Shown here in pieces: positions 18,301 through 27,735 of a stretch of DNA of 64,000 nucleotides. The first letter of the stretch is position 1; every line of letters begins with the position of its first letter. This DNA comes from Cycas panzhihuaensis (Eukaryota; Cycadophyta): positions 95,115,741 to 95,179,740 of the forward strand of contig CM041465.1 of assembly GCA_023213395.1 (NCBI GenBank). Direction: 5' to 3'. A program made the translations under genes and the position numbers. The notes below the pieces were generated by a model. The model was not told where the DNA came from. It saw only the letters and a list, made by a program, of their open reading frames with translations, and did not search any database.

Positions 18301-20310
18301 ACTTATTACCATGTTACTCAACTTGGGTTATGATAGTAATCCTTTAGTAAATAAAATATGTTTATTCCACCAAGGTTTTGGTTAAATGAATAAAAAAGTT
18401 TTCAAGTCTAACCCAAGGTTTTATAAGTGGACCCAGTCCCTAAATGAGGTTTGCTAGGCTCTAGGTTTATGTGTCTCCAAGGAAACCTTTGGTTGCTATC
18501 CTGTCTAATGGTGCATATCCACAAGTGGAGAAATAATAACCCAATATACTGGTACATGAGCTCAAGGCTCTATATACCTCAATACACGCGCTACTAAGAA
18601 GATTTTTAAACACTCATGAATTGTGGTTCCACCTGCATCGGGCTTATGCTTAGCGACAAATCTGGCAGTGAATGTTGCTCGAACCAAAGTACTCACCCTC
18701 TCCAGGTCTAGCCTTAGTCTCCAAACATCGAAAAGAAAGGCTCAACACCTCAGCCTGCCACCTATTATACCTAATAGCCAAAGGTTTTCCTCATCCAATA
18801 TGAGTAGGCCAAGTGGCGGGTGTAAGGTGGTAACTCTAGGGGTCCTAATTGTTCCCCTTGTAAGGCTGAGAAAATGGAGGTTTAATTCAGGTAATTATCT
18901 GATTTAATATGAAAAAAATTATTATAGATAGTCTTGCTTAGAAACAAGATTTATTTTAGAACAAGAAAACTGAAATGGAACTTGAAAATGAAGACTAAAA
19001 TCAAATTTCTTTCAATACTCAAATATAAATTTGAAAAATAAAGTATGAAATATTTTTTTTAATAAAAGAATGCTTTCAATTTCAAAACAAAATTCCTCCT
19101 TTGAAAGTATAAATGATTAATCTCACAATAAGGAAACTATGAGCAAATTTGAATCTATATTCATACCTCTAAACCAATCAAATGCCTTTCTTAAAAGAGA
19201 ATAATTATTCAATGTTCAAAGAAATCTATATGCACTTTCCTTTCAAAACAAAGATGTATATCTATGATTGCCCTATTTATGCAATTTAAAAATAAAAAAA
19301 TATTGTCCCCCTTTGAAGTATTAGATTCCTTTGTAAAAAATAAGAACTTTTTCCTTTAAAAAAATATGAAATAAATATGGAAAAGTTTTCTAAATGAAAG
19401 TCAAGTAAGCTCATTTAATTAAGTTTTGTGAGCAGGTTGTGTTGAGAATGGAGGGGGGTAATTATTCTTTAATAATCATAAATAAGTGTAAATAATCTCT
19501 TGATCAAGCACAAAAGGACTTTAAATAAGTTTTAGATTTGATAAAAGTAAAAAATATGGCAAGAAATACCTATTTACCGAATCAAATAAAAAAAAGGGGC
19601 TTATTTTACTTTAAAGGCCCAAAAGTAGGATAAATGAGCTACAAAATGGCTTAAAAACTCAATAAATGCTAACAAATCTTGTTAATGATCAGTATTATAT
19701 AAATATTAAGTGAAATATATTCAAAATTAGAAAGAAATTTGGTTTAAAATTCTTTAAAAAATTCCAACTAGGACTTGAATGAAACCTCAACTTTGGGAGC
19801 TTTGAAAGTCTTCAAGAAAACTTCAAAATTTATAAATAAATATGTCAGTTCAAAGAGAAATGAGTCAGCTTTCCAATGAAACTAACGGATCTAAAATTTG
19901 ATATGAATCAGAAAAGTTATATCGAAAAAGGTAAAATGTACTTTTTATAATAATAACTAAAAAAAAATTTAAAAAAAATGATTAAGTTTAACTGATTAAA
20001 ATCAAGTCAAATCAACTTCAAAGGTAGTAAATAGCCAATCGAAATTATAGCCCACAAAATTTTGGACTCAACAGAATTGGTTTCGTCAGAAACTGATACT
20101 CTAGTGAAAAGATATTGTGAAAAAAAATCAGGTATCCTATGTATTAAAGAAAAAAAAAAAAGGTTTTATAAAGGTTAAATTAAGCCATGAGATAGAAGTA
20201 ATGTGAGGTTGATGTGACTGGGGGCGGAACCCTTAAGGGTCTAACACTTTTAAACACCCTAACTTGAAAGTTTATACAATAGAATTTGATTAAAATAAAC
20301 TTTATAAAAA

Positions 20311-20432
20311 ATAAAATAAAGTTAAATGGTGTTGAACGCTGAATATGGGCGGTGACCTGAGTGATGAACAAAGGCGACGCAATGAGGGTTTAGCAGCCAC
20401 TGATCAAATAAATTGGTTGATAAGCACCATGG
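20311..20432. repeat. 122-bp direct duplication, copy 1
   Basis: Runs from ataaaataaagttaaatgg to gataagcaccatgg. It matches 20532-20653 with scattered substitutions along its whole length, so this is a segmental duplication and not chance similarity. Confidence 0.85.
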
Positions 20433-20490
20433 GGCAGACAGAGAAGATCAACACCCAGAGGACGAAGTAGAACGACGCAATAACAAAGAA

Positions 20491-20531
20491 AAATATATAT
20501 ATATATATATATATATAGATATATATATATT
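20491..20531. repeat. Short (AT)n run between the duplicated copies
   Basis: About 40 bases of AT dinucleotides with one agat interruption, directly before copy 2 of the duplication. Confidence 0.9.
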
Positions 20532-20653
20532 ATAAAATAAAGTTAAATGATGTCGAATGCTGAATATGGGCGATGACCTGAGTGATGAACAAAAGCGACG
20601 CAGTGAGGGTTTAGCAGCCACAGATCGAATGAATTAATCGATAAGCACCATGG
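20532..20653. repeat. 122-bp direct duplication, copy 2
   Basis: Second copy of 20311-20432. The two share gagggtttagcagccac and gataagcaccatgg; sequences beyond both ends differ. The repeat period is about 221 bp. Confidence 0.85.
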
Positions 20654-21073
20654 TAGATATTTAAAATGACTAGCTGCTGGTAAATTTTCGTGGCAAACTG
20701 AGCTTTGTAGAGGAGAAACAAAGTAGAAGAAAAAAGATACCCAAAATAGGGAACTGAAGTTCAGTAAGCGATATCTCTCAAACTAGGCGATCAAATTGCA
20801 AACGGTCTTTTCGATAAGCTAGAAGACTTAGTGCTGATCGAAACTAATGGTCATATAGAAGGGTTTCATCTGAAAATAGAAAATTTGGAATCAATCGAAC
20901 ACGAGATAACTACGGATAAAAAACATACAAAGAATATAAATGTAAAAATTAATAATAAACATCAATTTATAAAGTTTAAACTTTAGTATATCAAAATATT
21001 ACTGCACATACTAATATTTGATGGAAAATAAGCTGTGAATTTACCCGTTTTACATACCAGCTACCAACCGTAA

Positions 21074-21085
21074 GCTCTGATACCA
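21074..21085 (-). other. Primer binding site of element B (initiator Met tRNA)
   Basis: The minus strand reads TGGTATCAGAGC, two to five bases from the end of the 5' LTR, complementary to the 3' end of initiator Met tRNA. Confidence 0.9.
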
Positions 21086-21209
21086 AATGTTGTTCGCAGA
21101 GGAGCAGAGCAGGTCAGGATGCCATCGCAATTAACAAATTTCTATATAATAGAAGGCGATGCTGAAAAACACCTAAGCTGTAATACAACCCTTTAAATAG
21201 ATTTTTGGG

Positions 21210-21227
21210 GAGGCGCCTAAGCGCCTC
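21210..21227. repeat. Stem-loop inside the 5' LTR of B
   Basis: Same gaggcgc / ctaa / gcgcctc hairpin as at 13829-13846, unchanged between the two LTRs although the surrounding sequence has diverged. Confidence 0.7.
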
Positions 21228-21337
21228 AACCCAACCTACATGTTAGCTGTCAAAAAATAAATTAAAATAATAAAACATACTTAGATATGTTGACTGATGA
21301 TGGCTTAGGGAGGCTCTAGGTACCCTAGGGAGCCCCA

Positions 21338-21959
21338 TGTTAGGTAATGTGACAACAATGGTTAAGAGGTTAAAATTTTAATAGGTTGGCAGCGCGGTTT
21401 TCCCCCCAAACCTTCCTTGGAAGGTTCCAAGGGGGTGCGAGGAGAGTGGAACGCCCCTCGCAAAGAGGGGGTTTGGGAGCGATAACCCCCGACCTAAAAA
21501 TTTAGTACTGGAAAGTATATTAATTTGTAAAGAGAATCACGGTCGTTCGCTCAAAATACCCTAGATTCTACGGTCGAGATTTGTGCCTTGGATAACCCTC
21601 TCATGTAGCCCGATTTAGGGTACTTTTTATTATGCTGATAGTGTTTAATGTACTGTGAGGAGTTAGGCAGCTAGTTGTTGCTATGAGCACTCTACTACAG
21701 GATTATGTACATTTTCTCCACTATTTGACAATAAAGATCGATACATTTCCTGTGTGGATGTTTCCCTACTACACTGCTAGGGTTTCACCATGTTATATTG
21801 AGTGTATATGTGATACTTGGTTTTCTTGTTCATTTTATTGTTTTATCTATGGTTTTAAGAACTTGCATGTTAAATTTTATTTTCGATTCCTGTAACTAAT
21901 TGCAAGAATAGTTTAGACCTCGGTGGTGGTTTAAGGGTTGAGACCTTATCTTCTCAACA
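21338..21959. mobile_element. Solo LTR nested in the 5' LTR of element B
   Basis: A 622-bp block interrupts the LTR. It starts TGTTAGGTAATG and ends TTCTCAACA, giving TG...CA termini with an imperfect terminal inverted repeat. It is flanked by cccca (21333-21337) and cctca (21960-21964); the uninterrupted LTR reads agccttaaagg at the matching point, so this is a 5-bp target duplication with one later mutation. It has no coding capacity of its own. An AATAAA lies at about 21729-21734 on the plus strand, but orientation is not certain. A solo LTR forms when the two LTRs of an element recombine. The parent family is not otherwise seen here. Confidence 0.82.
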
Positions 21960-22025
21960 CCTCAAAGGTGACTTTGGGGGGCCCTATGCGCACATATCCT
22001 TAGGACATTGGGGATTATCCGAACA

Positions 22026-23985
22026 CCCTCATTGAGTGTGTGCACAACATTTTTTATAAGATCTTCATTTCAATCAACCTTCCTTTATAACAACTGGAGT
22101 TGATAGGGTCTATCCATTGGAGTTTTTAACTTCCTCTAGATTATTTAAAGTTGTTGAGTCATTTGTCCTTATACACAAGTTCTTCTATCTTCTCTAATAA
22201 AGTAAGCATAACTCATTTTCTCTACCTTTCAATCTTACTACCTAAACTTTGCCACTTGACTAATCTACACTTATTTGCTTCCTACTAGGATTGCAATGAC
22301 CATATTTTTTTTCTTTTCCAACATGTTTTTTTAAATCTTTCCACAACATCCAACTATAGGTGATGAATTTATTCACAAAAATAGATGTCATTATATGGAT
22401 TGTGAGAAGCATTTACAATGCAACTGGGAGTGGTGTAATTCCACACTTTCATTGATAAAATTCTTCTTGATTTAAAAATATTAAATAATTTAGCCAAGCT
22501 AATGGTTGGAGGCTTGTAATCGATCCATGTTTGCAAATTTAAAATAAAAAAACTATTCTATGCTTGATTGCTAGAGGTTGGTCTTAATTGAAAATGCTCT
22601 TAAATGCATGTTCATACCGGTATATGGATGTTGATATCCTTTGTAAGTCTTATTATTTCAATTAAATGTTCTAAGATTAAGATTACTTTTCTTAGCATTT
22701 TCCTTTTAGGTTGGATCATCTATGGAATTTGCCTAAAATCCTTAATTTTATGCATGTGTCCCACTCTTGTGAAATGTTAATAGTTGATAAGTTTCTTGTG
22801 TAGGTTTTCTCTTCATATGAACATAAAGGACCAATAGAAAAGCATTTTGTTATGGTTAGAAAACAAGTAGATACCCCATGTATGGGATGTTGGTGCGAAC
22901 TATGTGATGTAAATATCTTCCTTATAATTTTGAATAGAAATAACCATGGAATTAAAATTTATGTTTATTTCATGGACCATTAAATGCTTAATAGGTAAAT
23001 ATATGTGTTGTTATAATTGTCATAGTTGGATTTTAGTTCTAAAAATAGTTGTTTAGCCATTGGTCAATATTATTTTTTGGGCTAGGAAGATTTTCATTAT
23101 TAACATTACATTGCATTGTGATCAGATTTTAAATGTTTTGTAACTTGGACCAAATCTATTTATTGCCTATTTGTGTTACTAGGCAAAATGTCGAATAATT
23201 TAATATGAATTTTAGATCTTAGCATTCAACTTGAAATTTTGTGCAAGCTCTTACTATGTCCTTTCACTAGCAAAAAGTTGTACAAGTCATTACCTCATAA
23301 TGGAATGGATTGGTATAATAGTTTCATTTTTAAAGAAAAGTACATTTGTAATATTTTTTATAATCTAGCAATGGGATAATCTGTTGTCGTTTGAACCAAG
23401 TCCAGTACATTTGAGGTCACCCTCCTATATGTCTCACAAGTGGAAGAGACTCCAAATTGTAATATCGTGGTTCCTTTTATCACTTAGCCGTGCCTTTGTC
23501 TACAATTATTCTAACCATTTGAGTAGAAGGCATGTTTTTTATTATCCTATACATGGCATCATCCACATTTTTGCATTGCAGCAAGGTACCACGCAAAGAA
23601 CAGAGGCATTATACAAAGTAGTTGCCCTGGGTAGGAAACCATCTTTTAGTGGCTCTCTTATACAAAATCTTTTGTTTTAAAATTTGAAAGTGAGCGTTGA
23701 ATTATTCCCAAATTCTTACATTGTCTGAACAAAAACCACACCCTTGAGATAAATTCTGAAAACAACTAGCGTTCAGGGTGAAGTGAGCATCAGTTATGGA
23801 AGGACAATGCATTCACAGATTAGACTGCCTTTGAAGGTCGTCAATGGATGCAATTTTAAATTCCAAGTAATGAAGACAGGCGGATAGATGGATACCTTCT
23901 GAAACATCCACAATTATTGAATACCCACAGAATCCAACACAAAGACAACGCATAAGAGAACTGAAGCAAAATTTTTAACAGATAT
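22026..23985. other. Intergenic DNA, no gene recognised
   Basis: About 2 kb between element B and the GATA gene. A 98-codon plus-strand frame at 23384-23680 has no family resemblance. No transposon ends recognised. The right-hand part may hold the 3' untranslated region of the GATA gene, but no clear poly(A) signal on the minus strand was found close to its stop. Confidence 0.45.
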
Positions 23986-24401
23986 TCACTGCATGAAAAA
24001 AGTTAGATCCAGGCTAGCATTCGCTGTATAATAAAAGTTAGGTTCAGAAGATAATATATCCCAGTCAGTCTGGAAGCAACTGGTATCTCTGATACATAAA
24101 TTGGGTTCTATTCGAGTTCTATTCGAGTAGCGCCCAAGCAAAACTAAACTCCCAGAAGCCTTGTATCCAAGGGATTGATGCTTTCCAAATACAGATTGTG
24201 ATTTCATTTGGAGTGGCTCTGTACAGTTGAAAAGAATCTGCAGCAGTAGCCTACAGCGTAGTTTCTGCCCAATCATAGATTTGATTACAAACAGTACATG
24301 GGACCATCTCCACCAACAATTAAAGGACAAACGTAGAGATATGCAGAAGCAACAAGCATGGAAGGTTCGTTTTGTAACAATAATAATAAGCACTTCCGCA
24401 A

Positions 24402-25683
24402 TCAGGCATGAACAAGGCCATATGAGAGCGCCATTAACAACACTGCAGCCTCTTCCTCCTCTTCAGCAAATCTTCCTCGCATTGCAGAATGCTTCTGCAA
24501 GATGGAAATCTTCGAGTTCGTTTTCTGCAGGAATCCTGGAAGCCCATGCCTCTGACAGAGCGCCATGAGTTCCACCTGATCGGAGGCAATATATTTCTTT
24601 ATCTTCTTCTCGGATGAGATCAAATGCGATTTATTTCGCTTTCTGGGAGGGATAGAGATAGCAGCCTCCGAGTTACCAGATGCAGTCAGTGCCCTTCGCT
24701 TCTTTCTATACCGAATTCCACACGCATTGCACAGTGACTGTGTCCATCGATCATCATCAAACAGCGCACACGCCAACAGAAAACCAGAAAAACGGATAAG
24801 ATCATATCATCATCAGGCGGATGGACGGATATTTAAAACATAAATTACAATAAATTATACCAGTAATATATGTTATTTGATATACCTTAGGACCTTGCGG
24901 ACCGCTTCTCCACAGGGGAGTCTTGGTTGTGCTGCAATCAAAGCAGACCCTCGGCGCAGTATTTCTAGAGCTGGTATTGCTACGAGGGCCCTCATCGGCA
25001 TTTGAATGATCCGGTGACTTTGATATAGCCACTGCATCATCTGTTGAATCTTTGTTGGGTACTGAAAATTTCCTTCGGATCTTGCTGGGGAGACCCCACT
25101 GCGGGAATTTATATTCGTGTTTCAGCTTGCTACAGCGGCCGTCAAAGGTTCCTTGATTTGCACGATCCGTCGGGTTTCGAACAGGGGACGTATCATAACT
25201 AATCCCTTCGGACGCAAGAGCCAATTTTGAGCACGGTATTTCCCTGCCCTGCACTCAACGACGCCCAACAACTACGTCGTTTATTATACCGACAAAACCC
25301 AACAACAGACATATCATTTTGTTAATAATGAATAATCATAGTAGAAGAGGGGGGAATTTTCATTCAATCGGGAGGGAAATCCCACATACTTGAGTGTCTG
25401 CACTGGTTTCTGAGTAAACTCTGGAGGAATTCAAGGGGGTTCGATCCGGAGACCACGGAGAGGCATAGAGATCTGGCGGATCGGTTTGCAATTCCTCCCA
25501 ATTACTCGATTCCGATCTACATAGCTTGGGTTCAGCAGAACTCACATGCACACCGTATTTATCCGCATCACTTCCGATGGTCTTTGCATGATTATTTCCT
25601 ACCGACATGGAGCTTCTGGAACTGCCATATTCACTGGGGCATTGAACGGGGATGCCATGATATTCCCAAGATTCCGCAATCAT
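24402..25683 (-). CDS. LLM-domain B-class GATA transcription factor (GNC/GNL-like), three exons
   Basis: Predicted exons on the minus strand are 25683-25390, 25248-24886 and 24737-24402, with introns of 141 and 148 bp (donors GTATGT and GTATAT, acceptors TGCAG and CACAG). All junctions are in phase 0, giving 330 residues. An in-frame TGA seven codons before the ATG supports this start. The single GATA finger has CFDC and CNAC separated by 18 residues, the plant class-B spacing, followed by basic RYRKKRRA; the second intron splits the finger loop after GPK. The C-terminus EEEEEAAVLLMALSYGLVHA carries the LLM motif typical of GNC, GNL/CGA1 and GATA15-17 relatives. Such proteins bind GATA elements in the nucleus and promote greening and chloroplast development downstream of light and cytokinin. 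The frame is uninterrupted, so the gene looks functional. Orthology to a particular member is not settled. Confidence 0.93.
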
Positions 25684-25773
25684 TTTCGGCTTGGCAACTT
25701 CCGATCAATCGCTCTGTAAAAAATATTGTGGAGCCAGCATATTCTGGTAGATACGAATGTGAAATCTACACAC

Positions 25774-25818
25774 CTACTCTCGACCGCGAACACATACAAA
25801 CCAGATCATGATCATCAT
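25774..25818 (-). promoter_or_regulatory. Possible upstream ORF in the GATA 5' leader
   Basis: On the minus strand an ATG at 25818-25816, followed by three further in-frame or overlapping ATGs, opens a 14-codon frame ending in TAG at 25776-25774, about 90 bases before the main start. If transcription begins upstream of 25818, it would have to be bypassed or re-initiated past. The transcription start is unknown. Confidence 0.4.
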
Positions 25819-25877
25819 TCCCTTTGAATCTGTCTGTCCGAATTGTCTTCTCTATAAGAGACATAAAGAGAGAGTGA

Positions 25878-25886
25878 GTACGTGAC
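25878..25886. promoter_or_regulatory. ACGT-core element upstream of the GATA gene
   Basis: gtacgtgac contains an ACGT core of the type bound by bZIP and bHLH factors in light-regulated promoters, next to a CT-rich stretch on the gene strand (25861-25877). Single short motifs occur by chance; function is inferred from position only. No clear TATA box was seen. Confidence 0.3.
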
Positions 25887-25900
25887 AACTGCTAAATGTT

Positions 25901-27236
25901 AGCATTAAGCCGAGGCAAAGCTGGGGTCAATGCCAAACAGGCAGAAAAATACCACATTGGGTACGGGGTGTATCCCCAGATCGTTAATCTTAGAATTAAA
26001 CGATAAATGGAGTGCGATCAGCGTGATTTGGCGATTATTAAGTAAACTGCTGTGGACGGACCAGAAAGAAGCAGCCAGCGACCATACGGAGATCTTAAGA
26101 GGTTCCACAGATAGAGAATTCGCAAGGGAACGGAGAGCCCAACAGCTCGAAGAAAACCGGAGAGTGTGACAGGCATGTGAGGTGGAGGTCAAAGACAAAT
26201 TTTACAGAGCCAGACGTTAAACCTATCGCTTAGGGCACATCACCAGAGGCAAGTTACGCCAGACATTCTCGGGGAGACCCTGCACTATCAAACACAAACT
26301 GAAAAAGCCTTCCAACAGCATTTACTGCACCTGCAAGGACCAACCCTTGGGCATTCAAGTGTCCAAAGCCTACAACGTACAGTCGATTCATAACACACCA
26401 CTGTTCTCTATGTCGTCTACCTCATCTGCCAACTTCGAGACAGTCGAGCATGCCAGACCCAACCGTATGCAGAGATATATTATATATTGCCATCGCATTC
26501 CCCGTCTGCAAATTTACCTTCATTTATTCCCCACAAATCTCAAGGCGCTGCTCCTCCGCATTTGAGTCCATCACATACAATTACTAACGTCGGCTCCCCT
26601 CCATGGTGCCCGTAGACCATAAATGCCGTTGTTCTTGTCGTTTATGTAGTTACACGTGGACAACGTATGAATGGACGCTGTACAAGAGTAGACGCACGGT
26701 CGAATCCCAGGGAGGGGGGGGGTTGTATATTACAAAGCTTGCATCTATATGTGATCTACAAATGTGTAGGCAACAGATAATGGAACGTGGAAGCAATCTA
26801 GGCCACTTGCCTAGTTAGGGAGGAGCAAAAGGGGAGGAGAAGAGAATCGTCCGTTGTCACATGTTTGAACACAAAGGATAGTAGAACAGTCTAGACGGTG
26901 CTGCCAAAATTTTAATGAAAAGGACAATGGAATATGTTAAAATATGGATGTTTTTGGTGTCACATAAAAATCTATCCACACCTATCCATCTTAAAGCACT
27001 CTATGGACAAGTGCAAATTAAGGATAGGGGGAGGATTATGATTAAGAAATGCAAAAGGGCATGTCGCTTGGTAGGTTTGTGTATTTGTAAATATAGTCCA
27101 CGTGAGATCAACCCCCCCTTTTGACTTGTCACTGAGGGAACAAGATTGTTTACGCACAAGCAACATTATTCTGACTTGCTCAGTAAAAGATCTTAATTAA
27201 TGGATGGTGCTTGTATCTGGTGTTTTCATTTGTCTG
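25901..27236. other. Low-copy DNA upstream of the GATA gene
   Basis: No coding region recognised. Base composition is more balanced than in the flanking retroelement zones. It probably includes distal promoter sequence of the GATA gene. Several short frames (for example 25930-26169 plus strand) have no family resemblance. Confidence 0.45.
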
Positions 27237-27528
27237 TTTAAGCAACTACACAATTTGAAACTAGCTAGATTTTTTAGACGTGCACAAAGAATAACCCTTA
27301 TTAAGATGTTTCTTTTTTAAAGTAAAATAGATATCATTAAATCAAAAAATCAAGTGCAATACAATTGGGTGATGTGCCCATTGGGTCACGAAGATGTTCA
27401 AATGTGTTCAGTGGGTGATAGATCTAGAATTGGTGGTTGATAGAATTCACACCATGTGCCATTTTTAGTGTACACATTTACATTAATTACAAGCATCCAA
27501 GGGTCACGATGTGTCCCAAAGGCTTCTA
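27237..27528. repeat. Diverged direct repeat, copy 1 (about 290 bp)
   Basis: Begins gtttaagcaactacacaatt and ends with gcatccaagggtcacgatgt plus an aaaggcttct block. The same blocks recur in the same order at 27543-27735. Copy 1 is longer because of an extra AT-rich segment around 27305-27400. Confidence 0.65.
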
Positions 27529-27542
27529 ACTTGGTAAGCTTT

Positions 27543-27735
27543 GTTTAAGTAATTGTGCAATTTGAAATTGGGTTGATTTTCAAACATGCATGCGGGATAA
27601 GCCTTGCTAACATGTTAAGTGCTTGATGGAATTCGAGCTAGATGGTTGATAAAATTTGCATTATGTGGCACCTTTAATGCCCATACTTGCATTAATTGCA
27701 TGCATCCAAGGGTCACGATCTATCTCAAGGCTTCT
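27543..27735. repeat. Diverged direct repeat, copy 2 (about 190 bp)
   Basis: Begins gtttaagtaattgtgcaatt and ends with gcatccaagggtcacgatct and caaggcttct, matching copy 1 at 27237-27528 with many substitutions and a deletion. An old tandem duplication; no coding role seen. Confidence 0.65.

Larger units (their letters stand above)
18301..21073 (-). other. Long leader of element B
   Basis: About 2.8 kb lies between the primer site and gag, far longer than a typical Copia leader. No domain is recognisable. The part at 18470-18890 is less AT-rich than its surroundings; the rest is AT-rich. An internal duplication and an AT run lie at 20311-20653. Part of the leader may be an unrecognised nested insertion, but I found no paired ends. 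Confidence 0.5.
13710..22025 (-). mobile_element. Copia retrotransposon B, both LTRs present, non-functional
   Basis: A structurally complete Ty1/Copia element on the minus strand: 5' LTR at the right (21088-22025, enlarged by an insertion), primer site, long leader, gag, then protease, integrase, reverse transcriptase and RNase H, a polypurine tract and a 3' LTR at the left (13710-14025). No matching target duplication is evident: the left flank reads tatat, the right ccctc. The coding part is broken by many stops and by changes at catalytic residues, so it could move only with help from a related active element, if at all. Confidence 0.88.
21088..22025 (-). repeat. 5' LTR of Copia element B, split by a nested insertion
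   Basis: Pieces at 21088-21337 and 21965-22025 together align with the 3' LTR at 13710-14025. The outer end in element orientation starts TGTTCGGATAATCCCC, where the other LTR has TGTTGAGATAACCCC. The middle (21338-21959) is foreign. The stem-loop at 21210-21227 is kept. Confidence 0.87.

Noticed and set aside
23384-23680. 98-codon plus-strand frame near the GATA gene
   Set aside because: No domain, no splice or promoter support, composition of non-coding DNA.
26699-26709. ggtcgaatccc, resembling a tRNA T-arm or SINE B box
   Set aside because: No acceptor stem, D-arm or anticodon arm can be formed around it, and no A box or poly(A)-like tail is present.
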